Shown in pieces: positions 6,110-13,128 of a stretch of DNA of 13,128 nt; positions within the stretch are counted from its first letter, which is position 1, and every line of letters starts with the position of its first letter. The notes below the pieces were generated by a model that made no database searches, was not told the DNA's origin, and was given only the letters and a program-made list of their open reading frames with translations. The translations under genes and the position numbers were made by a program. Origin of the DNA: Caldilineaceae bacterium (GTDB lineage Bacteria; Chloroflexota; Anaerolineae; Caldilineales; Caldilineaceae); contig JAPKMV010000038.1 in NCBI GenBank assembly GCA_026645635.1, positions 1-13,128 on the forward strand. The letters are read 5' to 3'.

Positions 6110-8722
6110 CTGGCTTGCGCATGCAGCCGGAATCATCGCACACGCCTGATCGGGTGCGGGCGGGGCGACCAGGGTAAGCGCACCGAGGCTGAGTTCGTCG
6201 CCCAGCCAGAGCTTGCCGCTGTGCAGTTCCATGCGTTCCCCTGTCGCCGGCGCATAGACGCCGACAACGACTTCCCAATCGCCATCCAGCGTTGCATCTG
6301 CCGGGATCACCACCTGGCGCCAATCGCTGATCCAGCCGGTGGCCGCGGCATTGCTGGCCGCCGCGGCATCGCCGAAGAAGCGGGGCGGCCCGTCGGCCTG
6401 CGCGACGTTGACGCCGTTATGCCGCAGATGCACAAAGGCAGCCAGCTCCGCCGGCCAGGTTGCGCCTTCCCATTGCAGCCAGACATCCACCGTGTCGCCC
6501 GGCCACACCGGACGATCCGCCAGCCACACCCGCAGCGCCCGCCCGCTGCCATCGGGCATCTGCACGCCGCTGACCACGCCCTGCACCGGCTCCCCAAAGG
6601 CTTGCAGCGCCGCGCCCAGGTCGGGCTGCTGCGCCAGATCATCTGGCAGGCGGGCGAGCGTCCCGTCATCGTTGCGGCGGAAGATGGCGGCGGGCGAGTT
6701 CTCCGCGCCCGCCGCGCGCACGGCAAAGGTGCGCGGCAAGTGCAGCGCACCGGTGGTCACGGTGATCACATCCCCCGGCTGCCACGCGGCGGGCGCAAGC
6801 CAGGTGAGCGCGGGCGCGGCGGAGGATGCCAGCGTCGCCACCACGCTCTCGTCAGGCGTCACGACCTCCAACTGCGGGTTGGGGTTCGGCGCGCCCACCG
6901 CCCACATCGCCTGCAGTTGCGTCTGACGCCAGCGCGGCCAGTCCAGCGCCGTCAAGTCGATCAGGTGCAGCGGTGAAGCCGGCGAAACGGTGGCCTCCCC
7001 ACGGGCAAAGGTGTAGAACGCCGGCGGGATGGCGCTCTCTGGTGCGCCCTTGTGCAGCAGCAGGAAGCCGTCGGCGGCATCAACCACACCCCAGCCGGCG
7101 GCCAGCAGCGCATCGACCCGCGCCTTGAGATCGCCCGGGGCCATGTCGGTGTTGGTGGTCACGTCGAGCAAGGCCCAGTCGGCGGGAACCGGCGCATCCA
7201 GCCCCAAGGGGAACTGGTAGACATAGCGGCGGTGGCTGACGTGGGGATGCACGGCGGCGGTGGCAGTGACTGCGGCTTCAGGCGGGATCTGCGCGGTGAA
7301 GCGTTCCAACAGGCGGTGATGCGCCGTGATCGGCGCCGGGTCGTAGCGCCCGCCCAGCGGCCCGCGCCCGTGCAGGGCATAGTTGCCCGCGGCCCAGGCC
7401 AGGATCCAGACGGCCAGCGCCACGGTGATCAGCGGACGCAGCGCAGTGCGGGAGTTCTGCACCAGCGCCATCGCGGTCATCGCGCCCGCGCCGGCGGCAG
7501 GCAGATGCTGGAAGCTGGCCGAATCGCGGTTCAGCCGCCGCGCCAGCCAGCGCCAGAGCCGCCCCAGCCCATACGCTGCGGCCACGGCGAAATAGGGCAC
7601 GAGGGGCGCGCTGTAGTGAAACTCGCCATAGTACTGCGCAGGGTAGGCGCTGAGCAAGTTGGCCAGCAGCACGGGTAGCGCCAGCAGCACGATCTCCGCG
7701 CCGAGCATCGGCAGCCAGGCGAAGGCGGCCACCAGCCCCACCAGATAGGCGACCCGCGCCGGTTCGCTGGCAATCTGCCAGACGATCTGCGGCTGGGTGA
7801 AGAAGCTGCGCGCAATGTCCAGCGGCGAGTTGCCCAGCGCGCCGTAACGCTGAAAATAGGTGCTCTCGGCGACGCCGTAGACGGTGACGGCGTGGGCGGG
7901 AACGATCACAAAGGTGGCGACATAGAACCAGGCCAGCGCGGCCAGCAGCACGCCGCCGCCCGCCAGGCCCGCCTGCCGCCGCTGTTGGCCGCGCGCCGCG
8001 GGGTCGGCCAGACTGCGGCTCTCCCACCAGCCGCGCCAGATCGCCCAGGCGCCCAGGCCAGCCGCGAGCAGCGCCATCTCTTCCTTGACCAGCGCCACCA
8101 GCAGCGCCGCGGCGAGAAATTGTCCCCAGCGCGCCCGGTCCACCGCCCAGAAGGCCCACAGGATGAAGGGGACGGCCAGCGGTGCAGCGTGAAATTCGGT
8201 GAGCAGCGCGGATTGAAGCTGCGGCGCCAGCAGATAGGCCAGAGACAGCGCCAGCGCCAGGGGGCGGGTCAACTGCTGCACCGGCTCGTACTGCCAGATC
8301 TGGCTACGCTCTGCCGGCGTGAGGAGTTTGAGAAACTGGCGGCAGGCCAGGCTGTAGAGCAGCAGCGCGCCCGCGGCCACGAAGATCGCCTGGAGCAGCA
8401 GCAGCGCCCGCACGTCATCCCACAGCCAGAGCACCGGGCTGATCAACGCCAGGATCGGTTCGACGTGGTCGGTGAGCCGCGTGGCGACGAAGCCGTTGTC
8501 GGTCTGCTCGACGAAGCGGCCGCGGCTCGAATTCCAGACCGCCTGGTCGATCTGCCCCAGGTCAGAGCGATGGGTGCGCATCCCGGTGTGGAGGTCGAAG
8601 GCCAGGTCGGCAAAGACGACGACATAGACGATGATGGCGCCGACGAGCAGCAGCCGGTAAGAGTCGGCCAGCAGCCCGCGCCTGGCACGTTGCAACTGTG
8701 CTCTGATCACGCCGGTTTCCAT
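6107..8722 (-). CDS. DUF2079 family polytopic membrane protein with C-terminal beta-sandwich domain
   Basis: An 871-aa integral membrane protein. DUF2079 motifs are clear: DLGQIDQAVWNSSRGRF at about 54-70, HVEPILALISPVL at about 86-98, LLLLQAIFVAAGALLLYSLA at about 107-126, TEFHAAP at about 175, LVKEEMALLAAGLGAW at about 211-226, and YYGEFHYSAPLVPYF at about 364-378. The family resembles membrane glycosyltransferases of the GT-C fold and is thought to act on lipid-linked sugars, but its reaction is not established. After the last helix (about 430-448) there is a soluble domain, then about 735-850 a beta-sandwich with AAFVHL, VAQADGPP, VVVGVYAPATGER, matching the tail of the GT39-like protein in this window. 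The ATG start has no clear Shine-Dalgarno sequence. It lies 46 bases after the aminotransferase gene, so probably shares its transcript. Confidence 0.87.
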   Translation of the reverse strand: METGVIRAQLQRARRGLLADSYRLLLVGAIIVYVVVFADLAFDLHTGMRTHRSDLGQIDQAVWNSSRGRFVEQTDNGFVATRLTDHVEPILALISPVLWLWDDVRALLLLQAIFVAAGALLLYSLACRQFLKLLTPAERSQIWQYEPVQQLTRPLALALSLAYLLAPQLQSALLTEFHAAPLAVPFILWAFWAVDRARWGQFLAAALLVALVKEEMALLAAGLGAWAIWRGWWESRSLADPAARGQQRRQAGLAGGGVLLAALAWFYVATFVIVPAHAVTVYGVAESTYFQRYGALGNSPLDIARSFFTQPQIVWQIASEPARVAYLVGLVAAFAWLPMLGAEIVLLALPVLLANLLSAYPAQYYGEFHYSAPLVPYFAVAAAYGLGRLWRWLARRLNRDSASFQHLPAAGAGAMTAMALVQNSRTALRPLITVALAVWILAWAAGNYALHGRGPLGGRYDPAPITAHHRLLERFTAQIPPEAAVTATAAVHPHVSHRRYVYQFPLGLDAPVPADWALLDVTTNTDMAPGDLKARVDALLAAGWGVVDAADGFLLLHKGAPESAIPPAFYTFARGEATVSPASPLHLIDLTALDWPRWRQTQLQAMWAVGAPNPNPQLEVVTPDESVVATLASSAAPALTWLAPAAWQPGDVITVTTGALHLPRTFAVRAAGAENSPAAIFRRNDDGTLARLPDDLAQQPDLGAALQAFGEPVQGVVSGVQMPDGSGRALRVWLADRPVWPGDTVDVWLQWEGATWPAELAAFVHLRHNGVNVAQADGPPRFFGDAAAASNAAATGWISDWRQVVIPADATLDGDWEVVVGVYAPATGERMELHSGKLWLGDELSLGALTLVAPPAPDQACAMIPAACASQ

Positions 8723-8768
8723 GATTTTGGGGAGACAGCCCCTCGCCCTGCGCCGCTCGCCCCGCGCG

Positions 8769-9875
8769 TCATTTCAGCACGTCCGTCAGCGCCGCGGCCA
8801 CCTGCTGCACATCCTCGACCGTCATGCTGGGGTGCATCGGCAGGGAGAGAATTTCCTCGGCCGCGCGCTCGGTGACAGACAGCGGCGCAGGAAGCTCGAC
8901 CACCTCGCGATAGGCGGGCTGCAGGTGAATGGGCGTCGGGTAGTGAATGCCTGTCCCGATGCCCTGCGCCGCCAGCGCATCCCGCACCCGGTCGCGTTCG
9001 GGTACGCGCACCACGTAGAGATGATAGACATGGCGGCAGCCCGGCTGTTCCACCGGCAGCACGACGCCCGCCGGCAGCAGACGCGCGTATTCCGCCGCCA
9101 GCCGCCGGCGCTGCTCGTTTTCGCCGTCGAGGGCCGGGAGAAAGACGCGCAGGATCGCGGCCTGCAACTCGTCCAGCCGGCTGTTCAGCCCTTCGCTGAA
9201 GGAGACATAGCGCGCGGCCGGCGTCCAACCATACTCGCGCAGGGCGCGCACTCGCGCCAGCAGATCCGGGTCGCGGCTCGTGACCGCGCCGCCGTCGCCC
9301 AGTGCGCCCAGGTTCTTGGTGGGGTAGAAGGAGTAGCAGGCCAGTTCGCCCACGCTGCCGACAGGGCGGCCGTGGCTCAGCGCGCCGTGGGCCTGGGCGC
9401 AGTCTTCGATCAGCCAGATGCCGCGCGGGTTCACCTCCGCGGCGATGGTCGGCAGGTCCGCTGGGTGGCCGTAGAGATGGACGGGGATCACCGCCTTCGT
9501 GCGTGGGGTGATGGCCGCGGCCAGCGCCGCCGGGGACATCGTATAGGTGACAGGATCGATGTCCACCAGAACAGGGGTGGCGCCCGCCAGCCGGATCGCG
9601 GCGACCGTGGCCACCGCAGTGTGCGCCACAGTGATCACCTCATCGCCAGGGCCGACGTCGCAGGCGCGCAGGGCCAGGTGCAGCGCATCCGTGCCCGAGT
9701 TGACGCCGACGCAGCCTGCCGCGCCGCACGCCTGGGCGAACTCCGTCTCGAAGGCCGCGGCCTCCTGACCGAGGATGTACCAGCCGCTGGCGAGCGCCCG
9801 CTGCACCGCCGCGTTGATGGCGGGCTGGTGGGCGAGATAGCGGGCTTTGAGGTCATTGAGTTGAATCTGGGTCAT
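8769..9875 (-). CDS. DegT/DnrJ/EryC1/StrS family PLP-dependent sugar aminotransferase
   Basis: A full-length 368-aa member of the family that transaminates nucleotide-activated keto-sugars to amino-sugars. The pyridoxal-binding lysine is K187 in YSFYPTKNLGALGDGGA; the cofactor-contacting aspartate is D158 in LIEDCAQAHGA; GVNSGTDALHLAL (about 57-69) is the N-terminal phosphate-contact region; NSRLDELQAAIL and GIGTGIHYPTPIHLQPAY are standard C-terminal motifs. The sequence style (PLNDLKxxY-like start, HYPTPxHLQPAY) is near enzymes making 3-amino-3,6-dideoxyhexoses on dTDP, but the substrate cannot be fixed without the partner dehydratase and isomerase, none of which is here. ACGGAG five to six bases before the ATG supports the start. 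It precedes the DUF2079 gene, suggesting that the two serve one surface glycan. Confidence 0.95.
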   Translation of the reverse strand: MTQIQLNDLKARYLAHQPAINAAVQRALASGWYILGQEAAAFETEFAQACGAAGCVGVNSGTDALHLALRACDVGPGDEVITVAHTAVATVAAIRLAGATPVLVDIDPVTYTMSPAALAAAITPRTKAVIPVHLYGHPADLPTIAAEVNPRGIWLIEDCAQAHGALSHGRPVGSVGELACYSFYPTKNLGALGDGGAVTSRDPDLLARVRALREYGWTPAARYVSFSEGLNSRLDELQAAILRVFLPALDGENEQRRRLAAEYARLLPAGVVLPVEQPGCRHVYHLYVVRVPERDRVRDALAAQGIGTGIHYPTPIHLQPAYREVVELPAPLSVTERAAEEILSLPMHPSMTVEDVQQVAAALTDVLK

Positions 9876-9924
9876 GGTTGCTCCGTGATCTCTGTGCGCT
9901 CGCAGATGATGTCCAAGCCATAAA

Positions 9925-9938
9925 TGATGGGCGCATCA
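9925..9938 (-). terminator. Short hairpin after the toxin gene (weak)
   Basis: TGATG pairs with CATCA around a four-base loop; on the minus strand it is followed by TTTAT. It lies 12-25 bases after the toxin stop codon. Five pairs make a weak stem, so termination would be partial at best and readthrough into the aminotransferase gene is likely. Confidence 0.2.
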
Positions 9939-9949
9939 GTGCAACCGCG

Positions 9950-10294
9950 CTACCGGCCAAGCACTACATCTACGCCGCTCAGCACAAGTTCCAACTGCGT
10001 CCGCGGCAGCCGCCCAATCCGTTCTGTAAGTTGGCTCTTGTCCAGCGCAACGATCAGGGATGCATTCGCCACCGAGTCTTTGGGCAAGCCGGTCAATTCA
10101 GCCTGCAGCAAAACATTGCCGGGAGCAGTGGCCCACTTCAAATTGCTGGTCAGCGGTACGCACACCACCGTGCTGCTGCGACTCCGATTCAGTGCATCGC
10201 ATTGCACGACGACGACGGGGCGTCTGAAACCGGGCGACGAACCGATCGGTTCCTCCAGATCGGCCCACCAGACCTCGCCTTGTGCGACTACCAT
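9950..10294 (-). CDS. mazF: MazF/PemK-family endoribonuclease toxin
   Basis: A 114-aa toxin of the MazF/PemK family, which cuts mRNA at short sequence motifs and halts translation. Family motifs are intact: GEVWWADL at residues 6-13, PGFRRPVVVVQ at 21-31, TVVCVPLTSN at 42-51 and ALDKSQLTERIG near 83-94. R25 and T49 fall where the catalytic Arg and Thr of MazF enzymes lie, so it should be active. Length is normal. Its ATG lies inside the last codons of the antitoxin gene (shared ATGGTAG), a usual coupling in type II systems. Base composition is somewhat lower in GC than the flanking membrane-protein genes, which fits a mobile accessory module. The cleavage motif cannot be told from sequence. 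Confidence 0.95.
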   Translation of the reverse strand: MVVAQGEVWWADLEEPIGSSPGFRRPVVVVQCDALNRSRSSTVVCVPLTSNLKWATAPGNVLLQAELTGLPKDSVANASLIVALDKSQLTERIGRLPRTQLELVLSGVDVVLGR

Positions 10295-10524
10295 TCCACA
10301 CGCCTTAGCACTTGCGCAGCCGCCGCGCGTACAAACTCGTCGGGCGCATTCCCAACCTCGTCGATTGTGGCGTTCATGGCCGCCGTGATGCGGTCGTCAT
10401 CGTGGCGGGCTACGAATTCAGCCAGCGCGCGCGCGTAAAGCTGGCTGCGCGAAGCACGCAGGCGCGCAGCCAGACGCTCCGCATCCTCAAAAACATCATT
10501 TGGGATTGAAACGGCAATTTTCAT
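10288..10524 (-). CDS. mazE: Ribbon-helix-helix MazE-type antitoxin
   Basis: A 78-aa protein with the pattern of a ribbon-helix-helix antitoxin: an N-terminal strand (MKIAVSIP) that would bind the DNA major groove, helix A (DVFEDAERLAARL), the turn with SRSQLYARALAEFVARH, then an acidic and Ala-rich region that would wrap the toxin, ending in LRRVEW, a common tail of MazF-partner antitoxins. It overlaps the toxin start by seven bases. The family represses its own promoter; a promoter lies directly before the ATG, so autoregulation is expected. There is no Shine-Dalgarno sequence, which fits a leaderless transcript. Confidence 0.92.
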   Translation of the reverse strand: MKIAVSIPNDVFEDAERLAARLRASRSQLYARALAEFVARHDDDRITAAMNATIDEVGNAPDEFVRAAAAQVLRRVEW

Positions 10525-10530
10525 ACCAGA

Positions 10531-10558
10531 AGTATAACCAAACCAGTTGCTTTGTCAA
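10531..10558 (-). promoter_or_regulatory. Near-consensus sigma-70 promoter of the toxin-antitoxin operon, leaderless
   Basis: On the minus strand: TTGACA (10558-10553), 16 bases, then TATACT (10536-10531). Six bases separate the -10 from the antitoxin ATG, so the expected +1 is the A of the ATG itself at 10524. The -35 is perfect and the -10 is five of six. The small inverted repeat ATAC-CAGAA-GTAT (10523-10535, plus strand) overlaps the -10 and the start codon and is a candidate antitoxin operator, though its arms are only 4 bp. Confidence 0.8.
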
Positions 10559-10576
10559 TCCAGCCTTTTGCCGTTG

Positions 10577-11257
10577 CTACAGCCACCCGCGCAGCCAGTA
10601 GACGGCGATCCCGATGTATTCTTTCAGTGCGTCGGAGACTTTGTCGAGATTGCCCGCGGTCGGCGCCAGGTTGGCCAACTGCACGGCCAGGTTTGGCTGC
10701 GTGTAGAAGTCCCAGTCGGCGTAGGTGACCTGGTAATCGGTCGGCAGCGGGGTGACGGAGATCCCCTGCCGGGCGAAGATCGCCACGGAACGGGGCATGT
10801 GGAGGGCCGAAGTCACCAACCCGATGCGTTCCACCCTCAGCGCCGCCAGTTCCCGCTTCACCTCCACCGCATTCTCGTAGGTATTGCGCGAGCGGCTCTC
10901 CAGGATCAGCGCGTCCGCGGGGACACCCAAAATCGCCAGCAGTTCAGCCATCGCATTGGCCTCGGGATAGATCGCGGTTCCATCCACCATCACACCGCCG
11001 CCCGACAGAATCAGGCGCGGCGCCACACCTTGCTGGTAGAGGGAGGCAGCGTAGATCATGCGGTCGCCAGCCTCGCCAACTTCGGCGGTGGCGCGCGGCG
11101 GCGCGGGCGATTTGAGCAACGCCAGCGCCGCGACCAGAACCACCGTGGTCCAGCGCCGGCTGCGCCACAGGAGAAACAACGCAAGGATGATAAGCAGGCT
11201 GGCCGCGCCCAGCGGGTAGACCAGAGGCGGCAGGGCTTTCGACAGATAGTAGAACAC
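10577..11257 (-). CDS. YdcF/ElyC-like DUF218 membrane protein, apparently missing its first motif
   Basis: A 226-aa protein of the DUF218 (YdcF/ElyC/SanA) group, linked in some bacteria to cell-envelope integrity. Two membrane helices (about 9-30 and 37-48) are followed by AGDRMIYAASLYQQGVAPRLILSGGG, with the E of the usual SEA replaced by YPEANAMAELLAILGVP, then SRNTYENAVEVK and GLVTSALHMPRSVAIF, all typical. What is absent is the segment that normally lies between helix 2 and AGDR, including the D-x-IVVLGGG strand; here ALALLKSPAPPRATAEV joins them directly. About 40-50 residues seem lost in frame, judged from memory of family architecture. The join falls in a GCG-rich stretch near 11095-11120. 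Start is GTG, limited by an in-frame TAA just upstream; no Shine-Dalgarno sequence is visible. Confidence 0.83.
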   Translation of the reverse strand: MFYYLSKALPPLVYPLGAASLLIILALFLLWRSRRWTTVVLVAALALLKSPAPPRATAEVGEAGDRMIYAASLYQQGVAPRLILSGGGVMVDGTAIYPEANAMAELLAILGVPADALILESRSRNTYENAVEVKRELAALRVERIGLVTSALHMPRSVAIFARQGISVTPLPTDYQVTYADWDFYTQPNLAVQLANLAPTAGNLDKVSDALKEYIGIAVYWLRGWL

Positions 11258-11370
11258 AGTTTATTTCGACATTTTGAAGAGTGTGCGCAAAAACAGAGCG
11301 GCATCTGTAAAGGGTTTGTAAGAAATGAAGTCGTGTCAGGTTGAAAAGCCAGCGGTGATCGGCGCGTCGG
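11258..11370. other. Intergenic gap before the DUF218 gene, AT-richer than neighbours
   Basis: This 113-base gap follows the sugar-kinase stop. I find no convincing -35/-10 pair on the minus strand and no strong hairpin. It contains TTGCGCACA on the minus strand (11290-11282), the same nine bases that begin the inverted repeats at 3664. The lower GC content suggests a promoter region for the DUF218 gene. Confidence 0.4.
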
Positions 11371-12891
11371 CTATGCTGTCATCCCCCGGTCGATCACCTG
11401 TGCATAGAGAACGCGCTGCCGCGCCAGCGCAGCCTGGTAAATCTCGTGGCGCGCCGGGTCCGGCATGAAGACGGCACCGTCGGCGGCAGGGAGCGCGGCC
11501 AGGTCAGGGAGATGGCCCAACACATGCAGTGCCAGCAGCGCAACCCCGCGGCCGGTGGCTTCCGGCTCCGCTGAGAGCACCACGGGCCGCCCCAGCACGT
11601 CGGCGAAAATCTGGCTCCAGACGGGCGAGCGAGGCAGCGCGCCGCCGCTGGCGATCAGTTGATGGTCGCACGCAGGCTGGCCACAGAGCCGCTGCTCGAT
11701 CAGCGCAAAGCGATAGGCCACTGCTTCCATGCCCGCCCGCAAAATCGCAACGGGCGTCGTGCCCAGGGTGAGGCCGTGGATCGTCGCCTGCACATTGCCG
11801 GCCCAATCGGGGCTGCGTTCGCCGGCAAAGAAAGGCAGCACCGTCAGCCCGTGGCCGTCGGGCGGGATGGCGGCCAGCGCCGCCTCCAGCGCGGCGGGGT
11901 CGCCAAGACGCAGCGTCTCCTGCATCCACGCGAAGACGTTGCCGCCCTCGCTGGTGGCGCCCCCCAGCAGCGCATGATGCCGGTTGACCCGATAGCACCA
12001 CAGCCCTGACGGCACTTTCGCCACGGCCGGCTGCACCACGCGCAGCGCGCCGGTCGTGCCCAGCGTCAACGCCATGCGCCGGTGGCCGGTGCAGCCGCTG
12101 CCGATGTTGGCCGCCGCGCCGTCGCCCACTGCGGGCAACCAGGGAATGTCGCGCAGGGCAGGCCAGCGGCTGGCGAATGGTTCGACCAGCCCGCTCAGTG
12201 GTGCGTCGATGTCCACCAACGGTGAGAGTTTGTCGCCGACGCCGAGCAAGTCGAGCAGTGTGTCATCCCAAACCAGCGTGCGCCGGTCAAGCAGACCGCT
12301 CCAAGACGCTGCGGAGAGGCTCACCCGGCAGCGCCCAAACCAGCGCCATTCGAGGTGCTCGCCCAGCGTGATCCAGCGGACGACGCGCCGCCAGAGATCG
12401 GGCTGGGTGCGGCGAAACCAGGCCAGGCGCGGGGGCCAGTAGCTGGTGCGCAGCAGGCAGCCGGTGCGGTCGTGCACGGCGCGCTCATCCAGGTCACGGC
12501 GCAGAGCGTCGGCGTCTGCGGCATTGCGCGTGTCGGCGTAGGTGATCAGCAGCGCCAGCGGCTCTCCGGCGGCGTCGACCGGCATGATGTTGGAGACGAA
12601 GGTGTCCACCGCCACCGCGGCGATCTGCTGCGCCAGGCTGCCGGCCTGCGCCAATACTGCGTCGATGCACTCGGCGGCGGTGGCGAGCAGCGTGACAGGG
12701 TCAGCTTCGACCAGCCCTTCGCTGCCGGTGAAGAAGATGTTGGGTGCGGCGGCCTCGGCGCCAACCACGCGGCGCGCCAGCCGGTCGTAGAGCGCGACGC
12801 GGGTGGAAGAGGAGCCGATGTCCAGCGTCAGGATCAGCGGCGCTGCCGCAGCGCGGGCGGCGACGGTGACGGCCGGTGCTCCCTTGCCCAT
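11371..12891 (-). CDS. FGGY-family sugar kinase, gluconokinase-like
   Basis: A full-length 506-aa FGGY kinase, phosphorylating a sugar or sugar acid with ATP in the cytoplasm. Motifs: LTLDIGSSSTRVALYD (about 21-36, phosphate-1 loop, D24), YWPPRLAWFRRTQPDLW (about 151-167), SLSAASWSGLLD (about 191-202), AVGDGAAANIGSG (about 254-266, with D257 at the usual catalytic base position), TLGTTGALR (about 276-284), and ASGGALPRSPVWSQIFADVLGRPV (from about 414, nucleotide-binding region). The DIGSSSTR loop, YxPxRLxWxR segment and SxASxSGLLD resemble gluconokinases more than xylulokinases or glycerol kinases, but substrate remains inferred. The 18-residue Ala-rich N-terminus before the first strand is extra. 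It lies 12 bases after an SDR of mannonate oxidoreductase type, so both are probably in one operon for sugar-acid breakdown. No clear Shine-Dalgarno sequence; translational coupling is likely. Confidence 0.92.
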   Translation of the reverse strand: MGKGAPAVTVAARAAAAPLILTLDIGSSSTRVALYDRLARRVVGAEAAAPNIFFTGSEGLVEADPVTLLATAAECIDAVLAQAGSLAQQIAAVAVDTFVSNIMPVDAAGEPLALLITYADTRNAADADALRRDLDERAVHDRTGCLLRTSYWPPRLAWFRRTQPDLWRRVVRWITLGEHLEWRWFGRCRVSLSAASWSGLLDRRTLVWDDTLLDLLGVGDKLSPLVDIDAPLSGLVEPFASRWPALRDIPWLPAVGDGAAANIGSGCTGHRRMALTLGTTGALRVVQPAVAKVPSGLWCYRVNRHHALLGGATSEGGNVFAWMQETLRLGDPAALEAALAAIPPDGHGLTVLPFFAGERSPDWAGNVQATIHGLTLGTTPVAILRAGMEAVAYRFALIEQRLCGQPACDHQLIASGGALPRSPVWSQIFADVLGRPVVLSAEPEATGRGVALLALHVLGHLPDLAALPAADGAVFMPDPARHEIYQAALARQRVLYAQVIDRGMTA

Positions 12892-12903
12892 AGTGAGCGA
12901 AGC

Positions 12904-13128
12904 CTACACGCCGCTGAACGCGCTGAAACCGCCGTCCACCGCCACGACGACGCCGTTGACAAAGCGGGCGCCCGGACCGCAGAGCCAGATCAGCGTGCTC
13001 AGCAGTTCGTCCGGCGCACCAAAGCGCCCTGCGGGCGTATGATCGATGATCGTCTGGCCGCGCGCGGTGAGCGTACCATCCGCGTTGAGCAGCAGGCTGC
13101 GGTTCTGCTCGCCGACAATGAAACCGGG
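12904..13128 (-). CDS. SDR oxidoreductase, D-mannonate oxidoreductase (fructuronate reductase) type, C-terminal part
   Basis: The last 74 residues of a short-chain dehydrogenase; the rest lies beyond the window. It begins PGFIVGEQNR, then TARGQTIIDHTPAGRFGAPDEL, then FVNGVVVAVDGGFSAFSGV and TAG. The P-x-R-x-G-x-P-x-E/D-L segment and VDGGFSA are the standard SDR C-terminus. PGFxxxEQNR with a long insertion before HTPxGRFG and a GGFSAFSGV ending matches SDRs annotated as D-mannonate oxidoreductase, which reduce fructuronate with NAD(P)H; catalytic Ser, Tyr and Lys are outside the window. Its stop is 12 bases before the ATG of the FGGY kinase. Confidence 0.9.
   Translation of the reverse strand, partial: PGFIVGEQNRSLLLNADGTLTARGQTIIDHTPAGRFGAPDELLSTLIWLCGPGARFVNGVVVAVDGGFSAFSGV

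Noticed and set aside
8707..9875. Sugar-nucleotide or O-antigen biosynthesis cluster
   Set aside because: Only one such enzyme is present; no dehydratase, epimerase, nucleotidyltransferase or flippase is seen.
8721..9923. 400-aa plus-strand open frame opposite the aminotransferase
   Set aside because: The minus strand encodes all catalytic motifs of a DegT enzyme; the antisense frame shows none.
9950..10524. Part of a larger mobile island
   Set aside because: No integrase, transposase, flanking direct repeats or tRNA is visible; only the toxin-antitoxin pair itself suggests mobility.

Overview
The window is GC-rich bacterial chromosome, apparently from Chloroflexota (Anaerolineae, Caldilineae or Ardenticatenia-like; this is an inference). 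The basis is the gene style: very large polytopic membrane glycosyltransferases with C-terminal beta-sandwich tails, a secreted SH3/beta-propeller protein with long Pro-Thr-Ala linkers, an SDR of mannonate oxidoreductase type beside an FGGY kinase, and short tandem repeats packed into intergenic gaps. No rRNA, tRNA, IS element, phage gene or CRISPR array is visible.

Layout, left to right. The first 34 bases hold the probable start of a minus-strand gene, with a good extended -10 promoter about 80 bases upstream of it. Next comes a heptamer array (173-235) folding into a 24-bp hairpin that ends just outside the stop codon of a 923-aa GT39/ArnT-like membrane glycosyltransferase (276-3047, minus). 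Upstream of that gene, joined by an octamer repeat, is a thioredoxin-fold protein without active-site cysteines (3076-3597, minus). A divergent control region (3598-3749) with inverted repeats separates it from the only plus-strand gene, a secreted protein with three SH3-like domains and a TolB-like propeller (3750-6020). A hairpin and a second octamer array divide that gene from the convergent DUF2079 membrane protein (6107-8722, minus), which is preceded by a DegT/DnrJ/EryC1/StrS aminotransferase (8769-9875, minus). Then come a MazEF-type toxin-antitoxin pair (9950-10524, minus) with a near-consensus promoter that seems to give a leaderless mRNA, a YdcF/ElyC-like DUF218 protein that appears to lack its first conserved motif (10577-11257, minus), an FGGY gluconokinase-like sugar kinase (11371-12891, minus), and the C-terminus of an SDR oxidoreductase of the D-mannonate oxidoreductase type (12904-13128, minus).

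The genes fall into three themes. Cell-surface work: two membrane proteins of lipid-linked-sugar glycosyltransferase type, an amino-sugar aminotransferase, the SH3/propeller protein and the DUF218 protein. Sugar-acid catabolism: the SDR and the FGGY kinase, almost certainly one transcript. A toxin-antitoxin module sits between them. I see no complete new defence or mobile system. The most unusual features are the repeat-hairpin elements at gene ends, the octamer array bridging a stop and a start codon, the leaderless toxin-antitoxin promoter, the DUF218 protein lacking motif I, the cysteine-less thioredoxin fold, and a beta-sandwich tail shared by two otherwise different membrane proteins.
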